NCBI GenBank assembly: GCA_050084985.1 | Contig: JBITNC010000002.1 | Span: 31,186,001 to 31,250,000 of the forward strand | Reading direction: 5' to 3' | DNA: 64,000 bases | From: Nageia nagi | Taxonomy: Eukaryota > Pinophyta | Shown: one piece after another, positions 1-12,400 of the stretch | How the letters are laid out: the number at the start of each line of letters is the position of its first letter | How positions within the stretch are numbered: position 1 is the first letter of the stretch | Translations under genes and position numbers: made by a program | The notes under the pieces: generated by a model | The model's database searches: none | What the model saw: only the letters and a program-made list of their open reading frames with translations | What the model was told of the DNA's origin: nothing

Positions 1-499
1 CTTGAATCTTGTAGTAAATGGTGCACCTAAAAATAAAGTGATCTCCAAACTCTATTTCATTAATGGAGTATAGACGATATATATGTTCCTCCCATGTGAT
101 ATGCTAATCAAATTCAATATGGAGCTAGTGGGAATGTATTCTTATCTACCCTAAAGGGGTCCTCAAGTTGTATGACAAGTGCCATAAGAGGTAGGAGGGA
201 CGAAAATTGGTATCATTGATTATATGAAGGAAATGTTATGCATATAAGTTCAACTTGGAGCTAAGGGATGAAGAGGGAGATATCCATGTTATTAGAGTGC
301 ATTTCGATAGATATTCTCTTAGACTAACTACAGTGTTCACCTTCAAAGGATGACATTTTGTTGGGGGAGGGGGGAGGATTAACTAGAGTATAAGGAAGGC
401 AATCAATGGAAAGATCAATAGATTAAAGAAGAGTTTAGGTCTAAGAGAACCAATAATACCAACACCTAAATGAGCTTACATAAGCGATGTCCTCAAAGG
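1..499. other. Degenerate sequence, probable tail of the adjacent dead LINE
   Basis: No intact gene is visible. The minus strand has only scattered short reading frames. Because the neighbouring reverse transcriptase pseudogene runs toward this end, the stretch may be its C-terminal and 3' part, but I could not recognise a motif here. Confidence 0.3.
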
Positions 500-1660
500 A
501 GCAAAGGGTTAAGAATGGATATCTTGCACATCCATAAGTGGAGATCCTCATGGTTTGAAGTTTATGAATATAAAGTATAATTCAAAAGATGATTTCAAGG
601 CAAAGGGATGGAGTTGCAAACTCAACCTAAACAATGTAGTCGAGAATTATTTTTTTGCAATGAATTAACATCAAAGTTTTAAGCCACTCTAAATGGTTCT
701 AATCAATGGATCATAGGCTACGAGCCCAAACCTCATAACCATATGTGGTAGTGGATCAAAAAATGATATTAAAGAGATGTGCATTTGAAGGGACATCTGA
801 ACAATGGGATTAGAAACGTTGACATTCCAATAAAGAGATGGAAGCATAGCCCTTGTAAAGATGCAATTGATAGACAAGTCTTATTATGAAAAAAGGTACA
901 AAGAATAGAATCCCCAAGTAGGTGTACAAGGCAATGAACTCCATAGGTTCTCTACTTTGTAAAAAAAAAAAAGTAGGGCTCATAGGTTGCATCTCTTGAA
1001 GTATTAAAGATCATGGTTTTAGTTTTATTGAGATTAATAACAAGTTGTCAAATATCACAAAAATGATCAACCAAGAGTATCTATCTCTATAAGCCATTGT
1101 CAGAGCTAGAAAGGAGGATCACATTATCGATGAAAAGAAGAATTGAAATCAACACATGATGAAGAAAATAATTATCCTTTGCATGAGTGTGGTATCAGAT
1201 AAAATCCTCAAGCTCGTTTATATAAATACTAAAGAGGGTTGGGAAAAGGGACAACCTTCGTTAACCTCCATCGTACTCTTGATAAGGTCAAAGAGCCCAT
1301 GAGGAGTACAAAACTAGGCAATCACTATCTCGTATAACTTTGTGGTAACTATAATAAAGAGATCATAAATACCAATATCACAAAGCCATTGGAGAATGAG
1401 AGATCTTGGGAATCAATCATAAGCCTTTATAAAGTCGACAAAGCAACAAAAGACTTTGGTAGATTGATAATGAGCTTTCTCAATGATGGCATGAAGGGTA
1501 AAGATGCGATCAATGGTTTAATTGCTCCTTAAACCTACCTTATATCTAATAGCTTCAAGTTTTCTATGTTCTAAATCTTATGACACCATTATTTCTAGTA
1601 TTATGCTATATACCTTAGCAGAAGTGTGATCAATCATAATAGTCATGTAATTATTTAAAA
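500..1660 (-). pseudogene. Non-LTR retrotransposon (LINE) reverse transcriptase, dead
   Basis: Read on the minus strand, this stretch gives a decayed non-LTR reverse transcriptase. In order one sees a segment like TIDRIFTLHAIIEKAH near 1.5 kb, a CCFVDFIKAYD motif (RT block A), an EGCPFS block equivalent to the usual QGCPLSP, and an LFIDNVILLSSS segment at about 1100-1137 standing where FADD normally lies. Further on comes TYLGI near 0.94 kb. The second catalytic aspartate has become asparagine, and several stops and frameshifts break the frame, so the enzyme cannot work. The order of blocks and the GCPxSP-type motif identify a non-LTR enzyme. An RTE-like clade is a guess. Neither an endonuclease domain nor a 3' tail was recognised. 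Confidence 0.7.
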
Positions 1661-1999
1661 TGAAAGTGTCATTTGATTTGTGGATGGGGTAAATAATATG
1701 TTGTGCCCAATAAAGATGTAAAGGTAAATTATATTAACGTCCATTGGAGATCAATTGATCCATAGGATGGACAATGTAATAGGTCATTACATAGTATGTA
1801 TGTCTTGTACTAAGAATGGCGAACGAAAACACAAATAGTAGCAAAGTCAACACATGACCAACTCAACCAACAAATAAATGATTAAATTAAAATAGCTTTA
1901 TGTGAAATAATGATGTTTCATACAAAGTCACATTCAAATTTCTGGAAAGGATCATAAAAAGTCAGATTCATGTGAATTAGACATTAAGGCTTTGTGTAT
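1661..1999. other. Intergenic, no feature recognised
   Basis: AT-rich sequence between the dead reverse transcriptase and the GC-richer 5' flank of the EF-hand gene. The first bases may still belong to the N-terminal reverse transcriptase remnant. Nothing else was seen. Confidence 0.4.
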
Positions 2000-2325
2000 A
2001 AGGTTCACCAATTCCTTCCCTTTTTGCCGTGCGGTGTGAACGGAACAACTCCACGCCATTACCGCCGTCCACTTACAACCACAGAATCCATTATTGAAGC
2101 AATCAATGGCGGCTTTGAGGAAAGAACCCATCTGCTGCCTCTCGCTACCTTTGAAAACGGAGTACCTGAAAATAGACGCATCAACAATACTACTGCCGCT
2201 CACGCCGCTTTCCTCACAATTTCTTTATGACTTCCACAGCTGGATATCGATTGGGCAATTTCTCAGCTCTTTCTCAATTCGCATTCGTCAGTAGAGCGCG
2301 CCACATCGCAGGCCGGCCATGAAAT
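2000..2325. promoter_or_regulatory. GC-richer 5' flank of the EF-hand gene
   Basis: Base composition shifts sharply from AT-rich to balanced with many CG dinucleotides, as at the 5' end of an active plant gene. It holds short overlapping ORFs on both strands. The one on the minus strand (1952-2203) has a cysteine- and tryptophan-containing reading and an internal GTAAGT that could be a splice donor, so a divergent first exon cannot be excluded. No known protein was recognised. Confidence 0.35.
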
Positions 2326-2334
2326 CTATAAAAA
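2326..2334 (+). promoter_or_regulatory. TATA box of the EF-hand gene
   Basis: CTATAAAAA lies 78 bases before the start codon. A start of transcription some 30 bases downstream would leave a short leader of about 50 bases, typical for a small intronless stress- or hormone-responsive plant gene. Confidence 0.65.
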
Positions 2335-2411
2335 CAAACCAAACCCATTCATCAAAAATCACGTTCGAAGCCTTCTGAAGGGAAAAAAGAAAAGCAGGTT
2401 GGGTTTTTTAG

Positions 2412-2765
2412 ATGGCTGAGTTTGAGGATTTCCTGCCAATTATGGCGGAGAAATTGGGCGAGCGTGATTTTATGGCGGAGTTGTGTAATGGGTTCCGCCT
2501 TTTGGCGGATCCCAAGATGGGTGTGATTAGTTTGGACAGCCTGAGGAGAAATGCTGCTCTTTTGGGGCTGGATTCTTTGACGGATTCGGAGCTCAAGGCC
2601 ATGGTGCAGGAGGGGGATATGGATGGAGACGGGGTGTTGAATGAGCATGAATTTTGTGTTTTGATGATCAGATTGAGCCCTGATTTAATGACGGAGGCCG
2701 AGAAATGGCTGGAAACGGCCCTCGTTACCGAATTGGAAGAATCCCTGAGGTATTCAAAAAATTAA
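2412..2765 (+). CDS. EF-hand calcium-binding protein, KIC/PBP1-like
   Basis: A complete intronless reading frame of 117 residues. One canonical EF-hand loop occupies residues 69-80, with calcium ligands D69, D71, D73, N77 and E80. An N-terminal degenerate hand lies around residues 33-44. A single functional loop, this small size and the acidic C-terminal helix match the plant family of KCBP-interacting Ca2+-binding protein (KIC) and PINOID-binding protein 1 (PBP1). Those proteins sense Ca2+ and bind, respectively, a kinesin-like calmodulin-binding protein and the auxin-related kinase PINOID. The chosen ATG is the first after the TATA box and begins the conserved acidic start MAEFEDFLP. No signal peptide or membrane segment is present. 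The family assignment is firm; which member it is, and its partner, are not. Confidence 0.9.
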   Translation: MAEFEDFLPIMAEKLGERDFMAELCNGFRLLADPKMGVISLDSLRRNAALLGLDSLTDSELKAMVQEGDMDGDGVLNEHEFCVLMIRLSPDLMTEAEKWLETALVTELEESLRYSKN

Positions 2766-3966
2766 AAGGGTTTTCTTTTCTCTATTCTGGGTATTTTACG
2801 ATGTAATGGGTATTTGAAATTAATGGAGCTAATTCTGGATTGGAATTCATTTGGGTTGTTTCTCTCCATTTCATTTCACATAGATCTGATCTGGGTCTTT
2901 GTTTTTTTGTTCCATCGAATTCTGGTTAAGAGGTTGTGGGCATGAGCGAATTTGATTTTGGAAGTCGTGGGTTTGAAATCATTTAGAAGAATTCTGAATT
3001 TAACGATACCGCTGATTGCAATTTATCAATGTAAACAGTTCTAACACTACATCTTGCCTTTTTCATAAACACTTATTCCTATTTAAAGAAACTGCATTTT
3101 TTTTGTTGGAATACAATTTATATTCTGTATATATATTTAGCACACCTAATAGAGACGAAATTTGAAAGTGCAAATTAGAATTCTATTATTGAGAGATTCT
3201 TTATGATAGATATAAATATACCTCAAAGCTTGATGTTCAATTAAGCGTGGAAGCCTTGGATGAAAGTATCGTCACGGTGTGAAATATTATAGTGGGTTTA
3301 GAAAATATTTCGATGTTCTTCGATGATGCTCAAGTTTATTTTCAGATGATAGAGATGAAAAACTGTTTATATTTTTAGGCTTAAAAATTGCTCAGCATTA
3401 TCTAAAAAGTGTGGTGATGCTTATAAAAAGTTAATCGATAAAAACTTATCATAAAAAAATATTATGATGTTTTCAAATACATCTTAATTTATAAGATTGT
3501 TAAAGTTCTTTTGTTTTATGTAGATGATTGTTTTATTAGTTAAAATATATGGATGATTTTTTAAAATAATTAAATACATTTTAAATATTTTGTAAAATAT
3601 CTTCTTTAATTTAAATAAATTAAAAAATTAATAATCATTAAATTTAAAAAGTTTTTCTTTCTCTTAACAATCAACTCTTTTAAGGTAATTTACTTGTACA
3701 AATATTTAATTATCAATATTAATTACAAATTAGCTTGGAATTCGAGTGTTGAAAAAAAATTGTTAGATGGGAAATTTCTTATGGTTTGGAAAATAAGTAT
3801 ATAAATGTGAGATTTTTGAATTATAATAAAAAGAAAACTCTTTTCTTTTTCTTTGTAACTTCAATAATTCTCTATGTTTATGAAGTTAGGGGTGGAAGTA
3901 TTTTCCAACAAGCATGGAATAAAATTGAGCAAATTATAAAACAATTCAGTGTTTATAACTTCAAAG
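2766..3966. other. 3' flank of the EF-hand gene and AT-rich intergenic DNA
   Basis: The first 150-250 bases are presumably the 3'UTR, with no clear AATAAA. The rest becomes strongly AT-rich. No coding potential, LTR or repeat was recognised. Confidence 0.4.
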
Positions 3967-3974
3967 TTAAAAAA

Positions 3975-4939
3975 GGGAAACTTACAAAAATATGAATTGA
4001 TAGATAGGCAAGTTGGAGATGGGTAGTTGAAACTCTCGAGATATGAGAGATTCAGGTTCAAGTCTCCCCATTGCTTGTTGAAACATACAAAAAATCCTAT
4101 TGAGTTGATGATAGGTGTGGACGAGGTTAGGATCGTATCCCGAGTGGATTTGACGGTGTGGATGTTCTTCAATTGCAAAATCTAATTCCATGGAGTTCTT
4201 CTCCTTGTAAAGGGGTTGGCTTTCTCATTAATTTTTTTTTTTTACAAAAATATCCTTATAAGTTCATGAAATTATGAAAATACCCTTCAATCTTTGAAAA
4301 TTACATAAATAACCTTGAAATTTTTAGAAATTACAGAAATACCCCTAAAAAAATGTTTGCCATTTTCTTCTTCCCACATTCACTCACTCCTTCCACTACC
4401 ACAACAGAACTAGACACTCCCACACCTTCACTCTTTCCATTACCACCTTATGACCCTATTGCTATAAATGTCTTGTTGACCAGATGTATTTATGTCGTCA
4501 AAAAATGGAACAATTCCATTCACAAGATGCATACATGCAAATGTGTGCATACTTGATTTATCCTATTCCAAACTCAACAAAGTGGGAGAATGACAAAAAC
4601 TTATTTGAATCAAAGGATGAAATGCTTGCACCATAAATTTGTTGACCACTTGGACACCCAAAGAAACGTCAAATTTGCATAGAGGATATTGGATGCGAAA
4701 AGCATGCATACAAATGCACTTGTTGTAAGAAACTTTGACATGCACACAAAAAGCCTATCAACCAATAGATCATAAAAGTATATATCATAGTAAATAAATA
4801 ATGCCTCATAAGAAAGTAGAAAAAAGTAAGGATATTCCTGTAATTTTGAAAACTTTCGAGGGTATTTCTGTAACTTCCTAAGATTGAGGGGTATTTTTGT
4901 AATTTCATGTACTTATAGAGGTATTTTCATAAGTTTCCC
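3975..4939. mobile_element. Non-autonomous DNA transposon with long terminal inverted repeats
   Basis: The two ends are long imperfect inverted repeats. The left arm is 3975-3993 continued at 4254-4350, and the right arm is 4826-4939, both starting GGGAAACTTA when read inward. The element is flanked by a perfect 8-bp direct repeat TTAAAAAA (3967-3974 and 4940-4947). The left arm is split by a SINE, and the uninterrupted right arm shows what was there before. The core (4351-4825) has no transposase coding. An 8-bp duplication fits hAT, and long arms with G-rich ends also fit Mutator-like elements, so I leave the superfamily open. The poly-A character of the duplication weakens it slightly. Confidence 0.7.
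3994..4241 (+). mobile_element. tRNA-derived SINE inserted in a transposon arm
   Basis: About 248 bases flanked by a perfect 12-bp direct repeat TTACAAAAATAT (3982-3993 and 4242-4253), the target duplication of an L1-type insertion. The 5' part contains a GGTTCAAGTCT box (about 4052), the B box of an RNA polymerase III tRNA promoter. The element ends in a T-run of about a dozen bases after an AAGGGGTTGG segment, as in several plant SINE families whose tails end in T. No protein is encoded, and mobilisation would need a LINE in trans. Confidence 0.8.
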
Positions 4940-4947
4940 TTAAAAAA

Positions 4948-5341
4948 CATACTATGTCATATACTTCTCATGGAAGCTCATATACTCTTTATGAAATGTG
5001 AAGCTCTAAAATGATATATATTATATAATTATAAACTAATAAAATTAAATCATCATAGATTGTTTGTAATTACCTAACAAACTTACTTAGCTCATTATTT
5101 TAAAAGAGGGTGCCTAAAAGACTCTATAAGTGGCTTGATTTTTGGGGCATACACAATAACATAACCCTTTAAAAAGCAACAAATTAAAATTACAAATTGT
5201 AAATAAAGGAATTCAAAAATCTTGGAATGATGATAATATCAAAAATAAGATAAAACTAGACTACTATAAAAACATCATGAATAGGCATCCATCCTATCCA
5301 CATAAAATAATTGATCTTAAAAAGAAACTTATGATTGTCAA
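4948..5341. other. AT-rich intergenic, no feature recognised
   Basis: No coding potential, LTR or RNA gene could be recognised here. Confidence 0.4.
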
Positions 5342-5403
5342 GCGGGATTGGAGAGATTTGAACTTGCGCCTCCCATGGAGTGTTCCTATTACTTCTCCAA
5401 CTT
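5342..5403 (-). repeat. SINE head fragment
   Basis: Read on the minus strand this begins AAGTTGGAGAAG and carries a B-box-like AAGTTCAAATC followed by CTCTCC. The same order, AAGTTGGAGATG then GGTTCAAGTC then CTCCCC, occurs at the head of the SINE at 3994. It is probably a truncated member of the same family. No target duplication was found. Confidence 0.45.
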
Positions 5404-6729
5404 CCTTAACATGGATGGATTATATTACACATCTTAATTATAAGCTTGTCAATCTCCAAAAATAATTGTAATTGCAAAATTAAGAACTAATTCATAGGAA
5501 TTGCATATTGAAACTGATTTATGGATAATATTTAAAATATCTTGGGATAAAAGCACTTGTAAGCTTTGTAACCTAAATGCCATAGAAGATGAGACTCATT
5601 TTTTTGTCCACTTTACAAAGACATCAAACAAACCTATAAAAATATTTGTAAGTATAGCTTGATCCATTTATATTTAAATCAAGATAACAAAAAAAAAACC
5701 TTGAAAATTTTATTATACAACTTAATTTTGTTAGAAACAAGCATTGAAAAATATAAATGATTTTTATTTTTGGATAAACTTTGATAGATCATAAAACCAT
5801 TGCATTTAAGAGGATGTTAAAAGGTTTATCTTATTTTATTTTATCTAATTATGATATATATATAAACTTTTATAGGTCCTACAAACCATTGGGTTTAAAG
5901 GATGTTAAAAGACATCATTAATTCATTCATGTATGATAAAACTATAGAGAAAATGCAACTCAAAAGGAAATGTTAAATGACAAGATAAATAATGCGATAA
6001 GATGAAATATGAGAGATGCAAAGTTCAAGCATAATAATTTTTGAAATGAACAATAAGCATTAGATATGTGGCCACTACCTTCGAGGGTTACCAATTTTAA
6101 AACCAATTTTTTATGATAACATAATGGTTAAGTTAATTTGTTTCAAATTTATCTTTTTGTATTTTGTTTGTTAGTATTTCATGAGCACCATATCTTCAAT
6201 CTAGAGTTCTTTTTGTTAAACTTGCTTGTTATATGCCATTTAATCTCTTATGATATATCCTTTAGTGTTGAATGATATGAATTTATTTTTCATGAACCTT
6301 TATAAGTTATTGAAAGTTGCTTTCTTTAATATCATCATTTGTGATTATATCCCTTAATGAAATTCTTCGTAAAGTAATTTTTAATTATAAGGTTTCGCTA
6401 CTTCTTCTTCATAACCATATTAACATTTTATTTATTATTTTGTAAGCCCATAATATTTTGTATAATTGATTATGGTAGTCAATTCTATATTTATTAATTA
6501 TTTTATGTGGAATTTTGATCAATATCATATTTATTACTTCTATTTAATCATTGCTTTGTGGACCATGTAGGTTGACATCTTTGTTTAATATAGTATTTCA
6601 TACAAAAGAATTCATATTTTTATTCTTTAAACTTTCCCTAATGTCTTATATAATGGTATAAGGTACTCCAAATCTTGTGATTACATATCATGATAAAATC
6701 AGTAATGTAAATAAATGATCATGCTTACT
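5404..6729. other. AT-rich intergenic, no feature recognised
   Basis: Very AT-rich with only short chance reading frames. Nothing that looks like a gene, LTR or structural RNA was seen up to the target duplication of copia element C at 6730. Confidence 0.4.
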
Positions 6730-6734
6730 AAATC

Positions 6735-7217
6735 TGTTAGAATTTTTAATGCATTATTAGGTATCTAAAATATTCCTCATTTAGATTAATTCATCTAAAT
6801 ACTTAAAAGTATTTATAAATAGTTTTTTAGTATTTAGGGAATTAAAATAAGTGCAACTTCTTATACTTCTCATCCACTTGTGGGAGAAGTTTGTCCCTTA
6901 GTTAAAAAGGGGCATACTTATCCATTGGATAAAAGGGTGAGCACATAAGGGATTTTTTCATATAAATAAGAGGCTTTTTTCAAGCTTTCAACACACTTGT
7001 TTGAGACAAATTTATGCTCATAGTTTGTAGGAGTATATGAGTGAGAGAGCATTATAATTTTTGATAAGTAATGCATTCTTAGATTCAAAGTGGAGTACTC
7101 TCACTTTGAGAGGAACCACTATACTTGCTAGTGTCACTTGTGTATGAATGTGAGTGTTCTAAGTTGTAGAATTATCCATTTAAGGTGATCTTGGTGAAGG
7201 ATCCTTCTCTCCTATCA
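6735..7217 (+). repeat. 5' LTR of copia element C
   Basis: 483 bases starting TGTTAGAATT and ending CTATCA. A TATA-like TATAAATAAG lies at 6961-6970. A decayed tRNA-Met primer-binding site follows the end (a TATCATCTAGAGC segment in place of TGGTATCAGAGC). It pairs with the 3' LTR at 27667. Confidence 0.85.
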
Positions 7218-7566
7218 ATTATCATCTAGAGCTTTCCTTGAAGGATCTTCCTACTCCATTTTGTGAGGTAACATCTTCATTAAGGTATACCTCCTCTCCC
7301 TCCTCATCTTTGAATTATTTTGTATATACTAACATATTGATTGATTATATATATTTTTTCTTTTGAATATTTGCTTAAAAATAACAATATATATTTTTAT
7401 ATACTTACATTATTTGTGAGTTGCAATTTTTTTTGGAAAGTTTGCTTAACATATTATTCATAAGTTTGCAAAATTTGCATTTTTTATTTTTATTTTTTAG
7501 CAAAATGTTTAAAAAAACTACAAATTTTGTTGTATTTGTACATTTTAGTTACTTTTTTAAAAGGAG

Positions 7567-7609
<43 letters not shown>

Positions 7610-8264
7610 TTTACAATATAAAAGATAATTTTCTTTTCACAATGTAAAATATAAAAAAAATTTCAATGCAAAATGTTTTGAGGTTGCTTGTGCAATTGAT
7701 AATTCTTTAATAATTTACAATGGTTTTATACAATAAAAATATTTTCCTTACTTTTGGGTCACATCCTCTCTGGAATAAAGAAGGTATCATTGGTTGCCAC
7801 TGCATCGCCACCCCTCCTCCCTCGGCACGCCTCACCATGCCATAGTCTTGCAAACCCCATCATGTTGAATAACCACCACCACCCCTCCCAACCATGTTGT
7901 TGGTCTCCCCCAACCACCCCTCACCACATCATTGGTCATAGTTGATCACCCTTGGCCACTCCTTCCCACCACATCATTGGTCATCATTGGTCGCCCTTAA
8001 CCATCCCTTCCCATCATGTCTCACTTTGTCCATATTCCCTCATCCATCCCTTCCCATCACATATCACTTTGCCCATATGCCTTCAACTTTCACCATCGAC
8101 CCATGCCACTTCATGTCTGTTGCAGTAGCACCATCGCCTCCTCCTCTTAGGTAGCACATTCCTTCCTGCATTCTCCACTGCTAACCATCACCCTCTCCCT
8201 GCAACCTCCTCCCTCTCCACTAAAATGCTTATTATTATTTTTTGCAATTTATCCTCCAATTTAA
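7218..8264 (+). other. Leader remnant of copia element C
   Basis: Untranslated leader downstream of the 5' LTR. It has a possible splice donor AAG/GTATAC at 7284/7285, an AT microsatellite and a C-rich, CCACC-rich segment at about 7790-8220. That segment resembles the proline-rich chance frames in the leader of element E, in the same orientation relative to each element. It is cut off at 8265 by the LTR of element A. Confidence 0.6.
7575..7605. repeat. (TA)n microsatellite
   Basis: About 15 uninterrupted TA units inside the leader of element C. Confidence 0.9.
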
Positions 8265-8748
8265 TGACAAATTTAGGCCACTTAACTTAAATTAAACTCT
8301 CAAGATCACATAAAATCTCACAAATAAGATCTAAATAACTCACAAAGATAACTCAAGATGTAAGTGGTTCCTCCAACTAGGAGTACATCCACTAACTAGA
8401 TCTAACTTCTTAACAAATATGAATTCTTACAATTCTCCTAAACTTTTCTCCTAAACACTATCCTATAGCATAACTTTACTTCACAAAATTAGTGTTTGAT
8501 CTAAATAGAGAGCCTTCTATTTATATGCCAAAATCCCTCTTTGGATCACCTTTTTATCCAATGTATAAAAGCATGACATGCACATCCTTTTACCTAAGGG
8601 GCATGCTCATGACATGGAGTGTAGAACAAGTAATATTATCATATTCACTTAAATACTTCAGGTAATCAAATTATAACCTTAAGTATTAGTGAACTTACAT
8701 AGAAGATTATTACAAAACCTTTACAATAATGCATTATATATTCTAACA
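8265..8748 (-). repeat. 3' LTR of copia element A
   Basis: Starts TGACAAATTTAGGCC and ends TTCTAACA on the plus strand. The first bases resemble the LTR start of element E. It is followed by CACCCCCTTAATGC, the reverse complement of the polypurine tract. A TATA-like TATAAATAG is on the minus strand near 8517. It is clearly diverged from B's LTR at 22652. Confidence 0.75.
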
Positions 8749-9189
8749 CACCCCCTTAATGCAATATTGGGATAGAGTGAATAAGAGAGAAGAAAGATAG
8801 AGAGTAAAAGAGTTCTCCTCCATATAGATACAACCAAAATGAAAATATTTTACATATTTGTAAAGTAAAAAAGATCTAGTTTGAGATTCACTACTTTACC
8901 AAATACAATCATTAACCATAATTGGTTTCAATGTACATGAAGTAGTCATCCAACTAGAAATCATGAAGAGTCTCTAAGATCTTGCACACCTGAAGTAAGT
9001 AACTTGCAATCTCAAGAGAACTTGCAAGTTATAAACAACTCAAACAACAAGATAAGTTAGATGCAACATATTCATATCAACAAAGATAGATGAATAAAAT
9101 AATTACCATCATAAACTGATCAATGGTGCTCTATAAGTCATCACAAAGATGCCAAGTCAAAAACTCATAATCACCTGTTGTATATATTA

Positions 9190-9335
9190 TCATTACAAAA
9201 TAAAGCATGCACATACGAGTTCCTTAAATATGGATAACTAAATAGTGCCAAAAGACACATAAGAGTTCCTCACATATGGATAACTAAATAGTGCTAGATT
9301 GGCCAATCTTTTTGCTCTAAAATTTATACAAGTTT
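9190..9335 (-). repeat. Tandem repeat between pol and the polypurine tract of element A
   Basis: A unit containing a GAGTTCCT motif followed by ATGGATAACTAAATAGTGC occurs twice. Equivalent short tandem repeats lie at the same place in elements C (about 27115-27240) and E (37003-37216). Confidence 0.6.
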
Positions 9336-9474
9336 CTCACATAAAAGACCTTACCATGAAGATGTATAATAAAATCAACACTATACAACACAAAATCATT
9401 CTAAAGGTGAAGTTATCATCATAAACATGAATTTAAAACAAGAATGCCAACTTCAATCCCCCTTGAGGGTAACT

Positions 9475-12400
9475 TCACCAACTCAATAACATCCCTAAGC
9501 TTTCAAAACTAAGCTTCTGAGAGGGGCTTGGTGAACAAATCAATGTAGTTCAAGGTGGATGGATAATACTCTAAGTGTATGATGCCATCAAGAACCTTCT
9601 CTTTGATAACATGTGCTTGGATTTCCATATGTTTTATTTTTTAATGGAACATAAGATTTTTAGCCAAAAAGATCATCGACTAATTATCTGAAGAGATCAA
9701 AGATGAGCCATCTTGCTCATACCTAATTTTTTTTAGAAGATGTCTTAGCCAAATGGCTTCCTGGGCTACAATAGATATTGCATAGTATTCAGCTTCTATG
9801 ATGGGTAGAGAAATAGTAGATTGCATCTTGGAAGCCCAAGAGATAACACCTAAACCAATGCTAAATACATACGTAGAGGTTGATTTTCTATCATCTCTAT
9901 CTTTCCCATAGTCAGAATCAAGAATCTAGAGAGAACAAATAAGGGTAACTTAGAATACTTAAGAGCAAGATCTTTAGTCCTTATAACATACTTCAAGATT
10001 TGCTTAATAGCATTAAGATACTCAACATATGATTTTTGCATGAATCTTACCATCAGATTCACTGCAAAGGTAATATCTGGTCTAGAAATAGTCAAATATA
10101 AAAGAATACCAATTAATTATCTATAAGCTATATCATTAACCAATTGATAATTGAAGCTCAGAGAAATAATAATTTCAGGAGAGATTGGGATAGCAACATA
10201 TATATAGTCCTCCATTCTAAACTTTTATAATATATTTGATATATACTTATATTGACTAAGATAAGTGCAATCCTTGTATTAGTATACTTGCATTCCAAGG
10301 TAGTAGTGCAAGAGACCAAGATTAATTATTTCAAATGTTGCCTTAAGTTTGGATATGCACTCTTGAATGATTTCATCATTATTCTTAGTAATCAAAAGAT
10401 CATCTACATAAAGAAGAATCAAGACCATACCTTTTTCTTAACTAAGCACATATAAATTGGAGTCAGAAAAAACTTAGAGAAACCAATATTTATAAAATAC
10501 CTTAAAATCTTCTTATACCAGGCTTTAGGTGCTTACTTAAGTTCATATAATGACTTCTTTAGCTTGCACATAAAGGACTCTTTTCCTTCCATAATGAACC
10601 CTTCTAGTTGATTCATGAAGATTTCCACATCTAAGTCACCATTGAGAAATGCACTCTTGATGTTAAGTTAAAAAACTTTCCATCCTTGAGCTACAAAAAG
10701 AGCAAGGATAATTCTCACAATAGGTATCTTTTCCATGAGAGTAAAAGTTTTCTCATAATCTACATCATATTTCTGAGCAAAACCTTTGGCTACTAACTTT
10801 GCTTTATATTTCTCAATATCTCCAACATAATTGTACTTGACCTTATAGATCCACTTATTACTAATTACATTTTTCTCATTGGGATAAGGAACCAAATCCC
10901 AAGCTTTATTTTTCTATAAGCATGTCATACTCCATTTTTATGGCTTCCATCCAACACTCATACTTTGAAGCTTCTTTGAAGGATAAGAGCTCATGCTTGT
11001 TATCAATTTTATCAAATAAAGATTTATTCAAGGTCATGCTCCTTGTTACCCTTTGAATTGAAGAATTTTGCTCATGAGATGACTTATCTACATCAATATC
11101 TAACTAGCTAGGTGCAACTGAAGAGTCCTCTAGATCATCAACATCCTCATTAGAAGTAGATTCTTTAGAAAGTTCATTGAACTTTACATCCCTTGAAATA
11201 AACATGGCTTTGTAGGATGAAGAGTAGAGCATGTAGCCTCTATGCTAATTTTCATAACCTATAAAAATACATTTTTCAACTCTTTTGTATAACTTCTTTC
11301 TTTTCTTAGAAATAATATAGGAGAATGCTTCATAACCAAACACCCTAAGGTGAGAAATGATAGGTTTTTTTGACTATGCCTTAAAAGAAATTTTACCTTG
11401 AATAGATTTTGTAGGATACCTATTCAAGGTGTAAATAGTAGTGCTCATAACTTTACCCTATAAGAAACTAGAAAGATTACCTAGCATGCATCTAGCCATC
11501 TCCATAATTACCCTATTTTTCCTTTCAACAACATTATTCTGCTGAAAAATGTAAGGAATCATAAGCTACCTCTTGATTCCATACTTAGCATAATAATCAT
11601 TGAACTCATTACTTTTATATTCTCCCCCATTATCTAATCTCAACATCTTACTTTTAAGGTTAGTTTGATTCTCAATAAAGTTCTTAAAAATCTTAAAACT
11701 CTCAAAGGTGAAATGGAAGGCAAACTTTCCATAAGTTCTTGGTATTTCATGAATTGAATATTCTAATGGTTAAGGTTCCCTAAATGTTGGTGCCAAAGAT
11801 TACCTCTAGAACACACACTTGTAGTAAGATACATCTCTGCTGGAACTTGATTCACAATGTAAAGATCATATTTTTCTAATCCTTTAACCAAAATGGTAAG
11901 TCCTTTCTTCATGCACTAAGATTGAGAGTTGAACTCAAATGAGTACCCTTTCTTTGCAACTTGAATCATAGAGAGAAGGTCCATCATAAGCTAAGAAACA
12001 TAAAACACATTTTTAAGAACCTTCTCGTGAATCAACACACTTCTAATGCCTTGAATTTTAAGGATAGAGTTATCATTTATCATAATTGCATCTTTTCTAT
12101 ACTTATGAAAGTTCTTAAACTTATCATTTTCAAAGTATAGGTGATTAATGCAACCAAAATTAACAATCTAATCATATGAATAAATGCAAGACATAGAGTA
12201 GAGCATCGCAACAAAATTAGCTTTAATATTCTTCTTTCCTTTGAAGTTCTTTATATTTCTATTACCTTTGTTCTTTTCTCTCTTTTTTAGTAGTAATCAA
12301 CTTCTTTGTGACCTTGGATGCCATAATAGTTACAATTACCATCTAACTTTTTCTTAAGATATGGATTATTTGCTTTACCTTTTTCATCTCTTTGCTTGAA

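Noticed and set aside
4040-4075. tRNA gene, from a good B box
   Set aside because: No acceptor stem or anticodon arm can be paired. The box belongs to a SINE with its own target duplication.
6735-7217. Solo LTR
   Set aside because: It pairs with the LTR at 27667 by sequence, orientation and identical AAATC duplication.
7754-8154. Proline- and serine-rich reading frames
   Set aside because: They are chance frames in a CCACC-rich part of the leader of element C. The equivalent stretch in E's leader gives similar chance frames.
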